Below are positions 33,720 through 41,406 of a stretch of DNA of 62,609 nucleotides, in pieces. The translations under genes and the position numbers were made by a program. This DNA is from Lysobacteraceae bacterium. Its GTDB lineage: Bacteria; Pseudomonadota; Gammaproteobacteria; Xanthomonadales; Ahniellaceae. The notes below the pieces were generated by a model, which did not search any database, was not told where the DNA came from, and saw only the letters and a program-made list of their open reading frames with translations. How positions within the stretch are numbered: position 1 is the first letter of the stretch; every line of letters begins with the position of its first letter. The stretch is from positions 1-62,609 of the forward strand of contig PVBP01000007.1 of assembly GCA_002995625.1 (NCBI GenBank), given 5' to 3'.

Positions 33720-34760
33720 ATGAGCGGCGCCAGTCTGGGCCTCGCGGTGGCCGCGCTGGGACTCGCGGCGTTCCTCGCGACGGCGGCGATCAACGTGCTG
33801 CTGCTCTCGCGGGCCCGCGCGTCGATCGCGGTCGATCTTCCGGGGGCACGGCGCATGCACCGGTCGCCGACGCCACGCGGCGGCGGGCTTGGCATCGCGG
33901 TGGCGGTCGTGCTCTTCGCGCTCGGTCCGTTCGTGCCGATCGAACCCAGGCCGCTGCTGCCGATCCTCCTCGCCACGCTGGCGATCGCGGGCGTCGGCTG
34001 GCTCGACGACCGGCGCGGTGTCGCGGTGACGTGGCGTCTCGCAACGCATCTGCTCGGAGCGGCCCTGCTGGTCTGGGCGCTCGCGCCGAGACTGCCGGGG
34101 CTCGATCCGGCCGCGGGCCCGCCCGGCGTCGCGGCGGTGGCGCTGATCCTAGTCGGTCTGACCGCGTGGTCGGTCAACCTGCACAACTTCATGGACGGGA
34201 TCGACGGCCTGCTGGCCTGGCAGGCGCTGTTCGTCGCCGGCTTCCTGGTGGTCTTGCCGAGTGCCGGACTCGACCCCGTGCTGCTGGTGCCCGCGGTCGT
34301 CACCGCGGCGGCCTGCCTCGGCTTCCTGCCGTTCAACTTTCCGCGGGCCCGCATCTTCATGGGCGACGTCGGCAGCACGATCCTCGGGTGGATGGTCGCG
34401 CTGCTGCTGATCGTCGCGGTCCGTCATGGCCACCTGCCGGCCCCCGCGGCGCTGGTGCTGCCCGTGCTGTTCGTGACCGATGCGACCCTGACGCTGGTTT
34501 CGCGAATGATCCGCAGGCGTCGTTGGTATCATGCGCACCGCGAACACCTCTACCAGTGGCTCGCGCGCGCGACGGGCAGCCACGTCCCGGTCAGCGTGGG
34601 TTATCTCGTGGTCAACCTTCTGGTGGTCGCACCGACCGTGCTGCTGATTCGCGCCTGTCCCGGGCATGGCTGGATGATCGCCGCCGGCGCCTACCTCGCC
34701 GCGGCGGCCGCCTGGCTGGGTCTCCGCTGGCTGGTGCTCGCCCGGGCCCGGAGCCGCTGA
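33720..34760 (+). CDS. Glycosyltransferase family 4 membrane protein (WecA/WbpL-like)
   Basis: A 346-residue polytopic membrane protein that transfers a sugar-1-phosphate from a UDP-sugar to undecaprenyl phosphate. About ten hydrophobic helices are visible. The conserved cytoplasmic motifs are RRMHRSPTPRGGGLG, GWLDDRRGV, NLHNFMDGIDG, FMGDVGSTILG and WYHAHREHLYQWL, the last being the His-rich loop of WbpL/WecA enzymes. Start at 33720 has GGAG eight bases upstream; an in-frame ATG at 33702 would add six residues. The stop overlaps the next gene by one base, and the neighbours (WbpM-like dehydratase, GalU) indicate surface polysaccharide or O-antigen synthesis. Confidence 0.93.
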   Translation: MSGASLGLAVAALGLAAFLATAAINVLLLSRARASIAVDLPGARRMHRSPTPRGGGLGIAVAVVLFALGPFVPIEPRPLLPILLATLAIAGVGWLDDRRGVAVTWRLATHLLGAALLVWALAPRLPGLDPAAGPPGVAAVALILVGLTAWSVNLHNFMDGIDGLLAWQALFVAGFLVVLPSAGLDPVLLVPAVVTAAACLGFLPFNFPRARIFMGDVGSTILGWMVALLLIVAVRHGHLPAPAALVLPVLFVTDATLTLVSRMIRRRRWYHAHREHLYQWLARATGSHVPVSVGYLVVNLLVVAPTVLLIRACPGHGWMIAAGAYLAAAAAWLGLRWLVLARARSR

Positions 34761-36649
34761 TGGGCGTGCGGCGTCTGGCCAGCTGGATCCACCCGCGGAG
34801 CGCCGTCGTCGTGCACGACCTGGCGATGGTCTGGCTGGCGTGGGTTGGCGCGAGCTGGCTCCGTTGGAGTCTGGTCGAGGACCCCCGGCCCGTCGACCCG
34901 TTCGATCCCGAGATCGTCGTGGTCCTCGTGGCGCAGGGCCTGGTGCTGTGGTGGACGGGCCTGTATCGCGGCCTGTGGCGCTTCGCCTCGCTGCCCGATC
35001 TCGTCAACATCGCCAAGGCCGGCGCGGCAGGAACGCTGGCGATCGCGGCCGGGCTGTTCGCCTACGACCGCCTCGAGGGGACGCCGCGTTCGGTGCTGCT
35101 GATCTACCCGCTGGCGCTGATCGCACTGCTCGGCGTGCCCCGCCTCGCCTACCGGCACTGGAAGGACAGCCGCCACGACCTCGAGCGGGCCAAGCCGCTG
35201 CGGCGTGTCCTGATCCTCGGCGCCGGCGCGGCCGGCGAGGCGCTGGTGCGCGAGCTGCGGCGCGAATCGTCGATGCGACCGGTCGGATTCGTCGACGACG
35301 ACGCCTCGCTGCGCGGAGCCAAGTTGCAGGGCGTGCCCGTGCTCGGTCCGCTCGCGGCGGTCGGCGAGGTCGCGCGCGAGGTCGCGGCGGAGATGCTGCT
35401 GATCGCGATGCCGTCCGCCGACGGCGCGGCGATGCGGCGGGTGGTCGAGCTCTGCGAGGCCACCGGCTTGCCGTTCCGGACGATCCCGCGGCTGGCCGAC
35501 GTCGTCGACGGCCGCTTCGGCCTCAATCAGCTCAAGGAGGTCGCGATCGAGGACCTGCTCGGCCGCGACCCGGTGGCGCTCGAGTGGACGCGCATCCGCA
35601 AGGGCCTCGCCGGCAGGCGCGTGCTGGTGACCGGTGGCGGCGGCTCGATCGGCGCCGAGCTGTGCCGGCAGATCGCGCGTCTCGGCGCGGCCTCGCTCGT
35701 GGTGATCGAGCACTCGGAGTTCAACCTCTACCGGGTCGACCAGGACCTCCGGCGCGAGTTCCGGGATCTGCTGTTCGTCCCGGTGCTGGGCGACTGCGGC
35801 GATCCGTCCGTGCTCGATCACGTCTTCACCCGGCAGCGGCCCGAGATCGTGTTCCACGCCGCGGCCTACAAGCAGGTGCCCCTGCTCGAGAACCAGATCC
35901 GCGAGGCGGTGCGCAACAACGTGCTTGCGACCGAGGCGGTGGCACTGGCAGCCGACCGGCACGGCGTCGAGACGATGGTGCTGATCTCGACCGACAAGGC
36001 GGTCAATCCGTCGAGCGTCCTCGGCGCGACCAAGCGCCTCAGCGAGATCATCTGCCAGACCCTCGCCGGGCGCTCCGCGACGCACTACATCACGGTCCGC
36101 TTCGGCAACGTGCTCGATTCGGTCGGCAGCGTGGTGCCGCTGTTCCGCGAGCAGATCCGGCAGGGCGGGCCGGTGACGGTGACGCACCCCGAGGTGGCGC
36201 GCTACTTCATGACCATCCCGGAGGCCTGCCAGCTGATCATGCAGGCCGGCGTGCTGGGGCAGGGCGGCGAGATCTTCGTGCTCGACATGGGCGAGCCGGT
36301 CAAGATCCGCTATCTCGCCGAGCAGATGATCCGGCTGGCCGGCAAGGTGCCCGACGTCGACATCGAGATCCAGTTCACCGGACTGCGGCCTGGCGAGAAG
36401 CTGTTCGAGGAGCTGTTCCACGACGAGGAACGCTGCGCCGCGACCTCGCATCCCAAGATCTTCCTCGCGAATGCCCGGATCGTCCCGTGGCCCGAGCTCG
36501 AGCAGGGACTCAAGGGGCTCGCGCGCGCGGTGCGCGAGTTCGACGAACCGGGGATCGCGGCAAGCCTGCGCGCGCTGGTCCCCGAGTTCGGCACCGCCGC
36601 CGGGACGCCCGGCAGCGACAACGTGATTCCCCTGCAACGGACCCGCTGA
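34760..36649 (+). CDS. Nucleoside-diphosphate-sugar 4,6-dehydratase, membrane type (WbpM/PglF/CapD-like)
   Basis: A 629-residue protein. Four membrane helices lie in the first 130 residues, then a first Rossmann-like region (RRVLILGAGAAGEALVREL) and the catalytic extended-SDR domain from about 295 (RRVLVTGGGGSIGAELCRQI, IVFHAAAYKQVPLLE, LISTDKAVNPSSVLGATKR). Enzymes of this type convert UDP-GlcNAc to its 4-keto-6-deoxy form. In WbpM the triad is Ser-Met-Lys; the Met position here (four before the Lys of GATKR) is Leu. It forms a unit with the glycosyltransferase gene upstream and galU downstream. Confidence 0.95.
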   Translation: MGVRRLASWIHPRSAVVVHDLAMVWLAWVGASWLRWSLVEDPRPVDPFDPEIVVVLVAQGLVLWWTGLYRGLWRFASLPDLVNIAKAGAAGTLAIAAGLFAYDRLEGTPRSVLLIYPLALIALLGVPRLAYRHWKDSRHDLERAKPLRRVLILGAGAAGEALVRELRRESSMRPVGFVDDDASLRGAKLQGVPVLGPLAAVGEVAREVAAEMLLIAMPSADGAAMRRVVELCEATGLPFRTIPRLADVVDGRFGLNQLKEVAIEDLLGRDPVALEWTRIRKGLAGRRVLVTGGGGSIGAELCRQIARLGAASLVVIEHSEFNLYRVDQDLRREFRDLLFVPVLGDCGDPSVLDHVFTRQRPEIVFHAAAYKQVPLLENQIREAVRNNVLATEAVALAADRHGVETMVLISTDKAVNPSSVLGATKRLSEIICQTLAGRSATHYITVRFGNVLDSVGSVVPLFREQIRQGGPVTVTHPEVARYFMTIPEACQLIMQAGVLGQGGEIFVLDMGEPVKIRYLAEQMIRLAGKVPDVDIEIQFTGLRPGEKLFEELFHDEERCAATSHPKIFLANARIVPWPELEQGLKGLARAVREFDEPGIAASLRALVPEFGTAAGTPGSDNVIPLQRTR

Positions 36650-36653
36650 ACCG

Positions 36654-37535
36654 ATGCGCATCCGCAAGGCCGTATTTCCCGTCGCCGGCCTGGGCACGCG
36701 ACTGCTGCCCGCCTCGAAGGTGCTCGCCAAGGAGCTGCTGCCGATCATCGACCGGCCGCTGATCCAGTACGCGGTCGACGAGGCGATCGAGGCCGGCTGC
36801 GACACGCTGATCTTCGTCATCAACCGCTACAAGTTCCAGATCGCCGAGCACTTCGACCGCGCCTTCGAGCTCGAGCGGCGCCTCGAGACGGGCGGCAAGC
36901 ACGAGCAGCTTCGGCAGGTCCGCGACGTGATTCCGGCCCACGTCCGGACGACCTTCGTGACCCAGAGCGAGGCGCTCGGCCTCGGCCATGCGGTCCTTTG
37001 CGCCGCGCATGCCGTCGGCGACGAGCCCTTCGCGGTGCTGCTGCCCGACGACCTGATCTGGCACCACGCCGGGCCCGGCGCACTCAGGCAGATGGCCGAC
37101 CGCGCGGCGGCGAGCGGGCACTCGGTGGTCGCGGTCGAGGACGTGCCGCGCGACCAGACCCACCGCTACGGCATCGTCTCGGCGGCCGACGCGTCGGCCC
37201 GCGCGTCGCGGATCGACGCGATCGTCGAGAAGCCCAAGCCCGAGGTCGCGCCTTCCACCCTCGCGGTCGTCGGACGCTACATCCTGCACCCGCGCATCTT
37301 CGAGCTGCTGCGGCACCTGCCGCCGGGCGCCGGCGGCGAGATCCAGCTCACCGACGGGATCGCCGCCCTGCTGAACACCGAGCAGGTCGACTGCTACCGT
37401 TTCGAGGGCCGACGCTTCGACTGCGGCAGCGCGCTCGGGGTGGTCGAGGCGACGATGGCCTTCGCGCTCGAGCGGCCGGATCTCGCACCGCAGGTGCGGG
37501 GGATGATGAGGAACCTGCTCGCCGAAACCGACTGA
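36654..37535 (+). CDS. galU: UTP-glucose-1-phosphate uridylyltransferase
   Basis: A 293-residue nucleotidyltransferase making UDP-glucose from glucose-1-phosphate and UTP. KAVFPVAGLGTRLLPASK is the nucleotide-binding signature; VLLPDDLIW, IVEKPKPEVAPSTLAVVGRY and GGEIQLTDGIAALL are the later conserved blocks. The length is normal. It lies four bases after the dehydratase gene and completes a surface-polysaccharide precursor cluster. Confidence 0.97.
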   Translation: MRIRKAVFPVAGLGTRLLPASKVLAKELLPIIDRPLIQYAVDEAIEAGCDTLIFVINRYKFQIAEHFDRAFELERRLETGGKHEQLRQVRDVIPAHVRTTFVTQSEALGLGHAVLCAAHAVGDEPFAVLLPDDLIWHHAGPGALRQMADRAAASGHSVVAVEDVPRDQTHRYGIVSAADASARASRIDAIVEKPKPEVAPSTLAVVGRYILHPRIFELLRHLPPGAGGEIQLTDGIAALLNTEQVDCYRFEGRRFDCGSALGVVEATMAFALERPDLAPQVRGMMRNLLAETD

Positions 37536-37542
37536 CGGCGCC

Positions 37543-38703
37543 ATGGACCTCTCGCACATCCTGTTTCACCTCGGCGAGGAGCGGGATCGGTACGCCGGCG
37601 CAGTGGCGCCCCCGGTGTTCCAGGCCAGCAACTTCGCGCAGCCGACCGTGGCCGCGATGCGCGCGGCGATCGCGCGCGAGTACGAGCATCCGCTCTACAC
37701 CCGCGGCGCGAACCCGACGGCGGCGGTCCTGCGCCGCAAGCTCGCCGCGCTCGAGGGCACCGAGGACGCGCTGGTGTTCGGCTCCGGCGCCGCCGCGGTC
37801 GCGGCCGCGGTGGTCGCGGCGGTCGGGCAGGGCGACCACGTCGTCTGCGTCGACAAGCCCTACTCGTGGACGCGTCAGCTGCTCGCCGGGCTGCTGCCCC
37901 GATTCGGCATCGCCAGCGACTTCGTCGACGCGCGCGATCCGGCAACGGTCGCCGAGGCCCTGCGCCCGACCACGCGGCTGATCGTGCTCGAGAGTCCGAA
38001 CTCGATGACCTTCGAGCAGCAGGATCTCGCGGCGATCGCCGCCATCGCGCGATCGCGCGGCCTGCTGACGATGATCGACAACAGCTGGGCAAGTCCGCTC
38101 GGCCAGAGTCCCGCCGCCTTCGGCATCGACGTGATCGTCCACTCCGGCACCAAGTACCTCGCCGGCCACGGCGACGTCGTGTTCGGCGCGGTCTGTGCCT
38201 CGCGCGCCTTCTGCGAGACCGTGTTTCGCGGGCCGTACATGACGCTTGGCGCGATCCTCTCGCCGCACGACGCATGGCTCGCGCTGCGCGGGCTGCGGAC
38301 GCTCGCGGTTCGGATGCAACGGATCGCCGACTCGACCCGTCGCGTGCTCGCCTTCCTCGAGCGGCATCCGAAGGTGCGGCGCGTCTTCCACCCGCATGCC
38401 GGCGGATACGGCCAGCCGGACCTCACCGAGCGGCAGCTGCGGCTCGCGAGCGGCCTGCTGTCGATCGAGCTCGACACCGATCTAGACGGCGTCGAGCGCG
38501 TCGTCGACGCGCTCGAGCGCTTCCTGATCGCGGTTTCGTGGGGTGGCTTCGAGTCGCTCGCGTTTCCGGCCGCGGCGTGGCGCGACTGGCGTGGCCGCGA
38601 GGCCGAGTGCCCGGTTCCGGTCTCGCTGGTCCGGCTCTCGATCGGCCTCGAGGATCCGCAGGTGCTGATCGCCGATCTCGACCAGGCGCTGTCCCGGGCC
38701 TGA
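37543..38703 (+). CDS. Cystathionine beta-lyase-like PLP enzyme (Cys/Met metabolism family)
   Basis: A 386-residue PLP enzyme of the trans-sulfuration family. SNFAQPTVAAMRAAI, YTRGANPTAAVLRRKLAALE, the PLP-binding lysine in VIVHSGTKYLAGHGDVVFG and the C-terminal SVGGFE-like VSWGGFESLAFPA and VRLSIGLED are clear. These enzymes lyse or form cystathionine or act on methionine; cystathionine beta-lyase (MetC) is the likeliest, but gamma-lyase or synthase cannot be excluded by eye. It follows galU by seven bases and precedes the FAD oxidoreductase by four. Confidence 0.88.
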   Translation: MDLSHILFHLGEERDRYAGAVAPPVFQASNFAQPTVAAMRAAIAREYEHPLYTRGANPTAAVLRRKLAALEGTEDALVFGSGAAAVAAAVVAAVGQGDHVVCVDKPYSWTRQLLAGLLPRFGIASDFVDARDPATVAEALRPTTRLIVLESPNSMTFEQQDLAAIAAIARSRGLLTMIDNSWASPLGQSPAAFGIDVIVHSGTKYLAGHGDVVFGAVCASRAFCETVFRGPYMTLGAILSPHDAWLALRGLRTLAVRMQRIADSTRRVLAFLERHPKVRRVFHPHAGGYGQPDLTERQLRLASGLLSIELDTDLDGVERVVDALERFLIAVSWGGFESLAFPAAAWRDWRGREAECPVPVSLVRLSIGLEDPQVLIADLDQALSRA

Positions 38704-38707
38704 GGCG

Positions 38708-40006
38708 ATGCGAGAAGGGACCTGGTACCGGGCATCGGCGCGGCCGTGGCGGCGGATGGCGGCGGCGGCGGGCGCGCGGTCGGCGAGGGTGGCCGTGGTC
38801 GGCGGCGGATTCGCCGGAGTCGCGACGGCCCTCGGACTCGCCGAGCGCGGGATCCGCGACGTCGTGCTGCTCGAGGCCGAGTCCGTCGGACACGGCGCCT
38901 CCGGCCGCAATGGCGGCTTCGTCTTCGGCGGCTACTCGCTCGGCGAGGAAGCCCTGCTTGCGAAGCTCGGGCCCGAGCGGGCGCGGCGCGCCTACCGGCG
39001 CACCGTCGATGCGGTTCGGCTGGTCCGGTCGCGGATCGGTCGCTACGGGATCGAGTGCGACCTCGTCGACGAGGGCGTGCTCTGGGCCAACTGGTTCCGC
39101 GATCCGGCGGTGATGGCCCGACGCGCCGAGGTGCTCGAACGGCACTACGGGGTGCGCTGGGAGCCGGTGGCACCCGACGACCTCCGGGCGATGCTGGCCA
39201 CGCGCCGCTACCACGGCGCGCTGCTGGAACGCGAGGCCTTCCACGTCCACCCGCTCGACTACGTCCGCGGCGCCGCGCGGGCCGCGGCCTCGCTCGGCGT
39301 CGCCGTGCATGAGGACTCGCCGGTTCGCGCGCTCGAGCGCCGCGGCGCGACGTGGCGGGTGCGCACCGATGCCGCGACCATCGACGCCGAGCACGTCGTG
39401 CTGTGCTGCGGCGGCTACCTCGCGGGCCTCGTGCCCGCGATCGACCGCTCGATCCTGCCGATCGCGACCTACGTGATGACGACCGAGCCGCTCGGCGAGC
39501 GCCTCGCGCGCGAGGTCTTCACCGGGACGCGCGCGGCGGTCTACGACACCCGCTTCGCGTTCGACTACTACCGGCCGCTGCCGGACACGCGCCTCCTGTG
39601 GGGCGGCCGGATCTCGATCCTCGACCGGTCGCCGCGGGCCGTCGCGCGGCTGCTGAAGCGCGACCTGCTGCGCGTGTTCCCGCAGCTGGCCGACGCGCGC
39701 ATCGAGCACGCGTGGAGCGGCCTGATGGGTTATCCGATGCACCAGATGCCGCAGCTGCACCGGATCGAGCGCGGGCTGTGGAGCGGGCAGGGCTTCGGCG
39801 GCCACGGCTTCGCGACGACGACCGCCGCGGGCGAGGTGCTGGCGTCGGCGATCGCCGAAGGCGACCGCGCGATCGACGACTACGCACCGTTCGGACTCGA
39901 ATCGGTGCGCAAGCCGCTCGGCTTTCTCGGCGCGCAGGCGACCTACTGGTGGCTCGAGGCGCGCGACGCGCTCAAGGACTTCTCGGAGCGGCTCGGCGGC
40001 CGATGA
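38708..40006 (+). CDS. FAD-dependent amine/amino-acid oxidoreductase (PuuB/OrdL-like DAO family)
   Basis: A 432-residue flavoprotein of the DAO superfamily. The FAD dinucleotide motif VAVVGGGFAGVATALGLAE lies at about residues 27-45 and SVGHGASGRNGGFV follows. The N-terminal WYRASARPW preceding the Rossmann motif matches the SYYxATA-type segment of gamma-glutamylputrescine oxidase relatives and supports the start at 38708. GQGFGGHGFATTTAAGEVLA near residues 358-377 is the second FAD contact. It oxidises an amine or amino acid, giving ammonia and an oxo product. The partner pathway is not evident from neighbours. Confidence 0.9.
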   Translation: MREGTWYRASARPWRRMAAAAGARSARVAVVGGGFAGVATALGLAERGIRDVVLLEAESVGHGASGRNGGFVFGGYSLGEEALLAKLGPERARRAYRRTVDAVRLVRSRIGRYGIECDLVDEGVLWANWFRDPAVMARRAEVLERHYGVRWEPVAPDDLRAMLATRRYHGALLEREAFHVHPLDYVRGAARAAASLGVAVHEDSPVRALERRGATWRVRTDAATIDAEHVVLCCGGYLAGLVPAIDRSILPIATYVMTTEPLGERLAREVFTGTRAAVYDTRFAFDYYRPLPDTRLLWGGRISILDRSPRAVARLLKRDLLRVFPQLADARIEHAWSGLMGYPMHQMPQLHRIERGLWSGQGFGGHGFATTTAAGEVLASAIAEGDRAIDDYAPFGLESVRKPLGFLGAQATYWWLEARDALKDFSERLGGR

Positions 40007-40009
40007 GAC

Positions 40010-40039
40010 GCCCGGCGCGGCGCGCGGGCCGCGCCGGGC
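40010..40039. terminator. Perfect 12-base-pair hairpin between convergent genes
   Basis: GCCCGGCGCGGC (40010-40021) pairs fully with GCCGCGCCGGGC (40028-40039) around a six-base loop, three to four bases after the stop of the FAD oxidoreductase gene and 17 bases before the convergent thiolase stop. No U-tract follows on either strand, so it may block 3' exonucleases rather than terminate by itself. Confidence 0.55.
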
Positions 40040-40055
40040 TCGCCGCGGACGGCGC

Positions 40056-41252
40056 TCAGACCGCCTCGAGGATCCCCGCGGCGCCCATGCCGGTGCCGAT
40101 GCACATCGTGATCATGCCGTAGCGCTGCCTGCGACGGCGCAGGCCGTGGGTCAGCGTCGCGGTGCGGATCGCGCCGGTGGCGCCGAGTGGATGGCCGAGC
40201 GCGATCGCGCCGCCGAGCGGATTGACCCTGGCCGGGTCGAGGCCGCAGTCGCGGATCACCGCCAGCGCCTGCGCGGCGAAGGCCTCGTTGAGCTCGATCC
40301 AGTCGAGCGCGTCCGACTTGAGGCCTGCGAGGCCCAGCGCCTTCGGGATCGCCGCGATCGGGCCGATGCCCATGACCTCGGGACGCACGCCGGCGACCGC
40401 GTAGCCGACGAAGCGCGCGAGCGGCGTGAGGCCGTACTCCTTGATCGCACGCTCGCTCGCGAGCAGGACCGCGGCGGCTCCGTCGGACATCTGCGAGCTG
40501 TTGCCGGCGGTGACCGATCCGTCGGCCTTGAACACGGGCTTGAGCTTCGAGAGCGCCTCGTGCGAGGTGTCGGCGCGCGGGCCCTCGTCGGCGCGGACCG
40601 TCCGGGTGTCGGCCTTGATCCCGCGCCCGGCGAGGTCCGGGTAGCGGTCGTCGAGCGCGAACGGCGCGATCTCGGCGTCGAACTCGCCGGCCGCCTGCGC
40701 GGCGATCGCCTTGCGGTGGGACTGGAAGGCGAACTCGTCCTGGTCCTCGCGGCTGACCTTCCACTCGGCGGCGACGTTCTCGGCGGTGATGCCCATGCCG
40801 TAGGCGATCGCGACGTTCTCGTCCCGGAACACCGACGGGTTGATCGCGGGCTTGTAGCCCATCATCGGCACCATGCTCATGCTCTCGGTGCCGCCGGCCA
40901 GCATCAGGTCGGCCTCGCCGAGGCGGATGCGGTCGGCTGCGGTTGCGACCGCCTGCCAGCCGGACGAGCAGAAGCGGTTGATCGTCATCGCCGACACCGT
41001 GTTCGGCAGGCCGGCAAGCAGCACCGCGATGCGGGCGACGTTCATGCCCTGCTCGGCCTCGGGCATCGCGCAGCCGATGATCGCGTCCTCGATCCGCGCC
41101 GGATCGACCGACGGCACGTCGGCGAGGGTCGCGCGGATCGCGTGGGCGAGGAGATCGTCGGGACGGGTGTTGCGGAACACGCCGCGTGGCGCCTTGCCGA
41201 CCGGCGTGCGGCGGACGGCGACGATGTAGGCATCCTGGATCTGGCGGGACAT
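40056..41252 (-). CDS. fadA: Acetyl-CoA acyltransferase (thiolase, FadA-type)
   Basis: A 398-residue thiolase carrying out the last step of beta-oxidation. The acyl-enzyme cysteine is C95 in INRFCSSGWQ, the base pair is H354 in GHPLGATGA and C384 in CIGTGMGA, and NEAFAAQ is present. The start at 41252 begins MSRQIQDAYIVAVRRTPVGK. It lies downstream of the FadB-like gene on the same strand, with repeat element D in the 154-base gap. Degradative rather than biosynthetic function is inferred from the fadB partner. Confidence 0.95.
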   Translation of the reverse strand: MSRQIQDAYIVAVRRTPVGKAPRGVFRNTRPDDLLAHAIRATLADVPSVDPARIEDAIIGCAMPEAEQGMNVARIAVLLAGLPNTVSAMTINRFCSSGWQAVATAADRIRLGEADLMLAGGTESMSMVPMMGYKPAINPSVFRDENVAIAYGMGITAENVAAEWKVSREDQDEFAFQSHRKAIAAQAAGEFDAEIAPFALDDRYPDLAGRGIKADTRTVRADEGPRADTSHEALSKLKPVFKADGSVTAGNSSQMSDGAAAVLLASERAIKEYGLTPLARFVGYAVAGVRPEVMGIGPIAAIPKALGLAGLKSDALDWIELNEAFAAQALAVIRDCGLDPARVNPLGGAIALGHPLGATGAIRTATLTHGLRRRRQRYGMITMCIGTGMGAAGILEAV

Positions 41253-41323
41253 GGGAGGGCTCCGGTACAGGGCGACTGGGCACGGAACGTCAGCGGGTCG
41301 CCGGGATGTGGGGGTCTAGCGGA

Positions 41324-41393
41324 TTGCAAATGGCAAATGGCGAATGGCGCATGGCGGGCGACTGCGTTCAAGCCTCGTCGTTCGCCGTTCGCC
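41324..41393. repeat. Heptamer-arm inverted-repeat element, copy D
   Basis: Short 70-base copy between the FadB-like and thiolase genes. Left arm 41324-41357 is a degenerate tandem array (TTGCAAATGGCAAATGGCGA and onward) and right arm 41377-41393 (GTCGTTCGCCGTTCGCC) is inverted. The interior is only about 20 bases. It is the most decayed of the five copies. Confidence 0.75.
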
Positions 41394-41406
41394 CGGCGCA
41401 CGTCGA

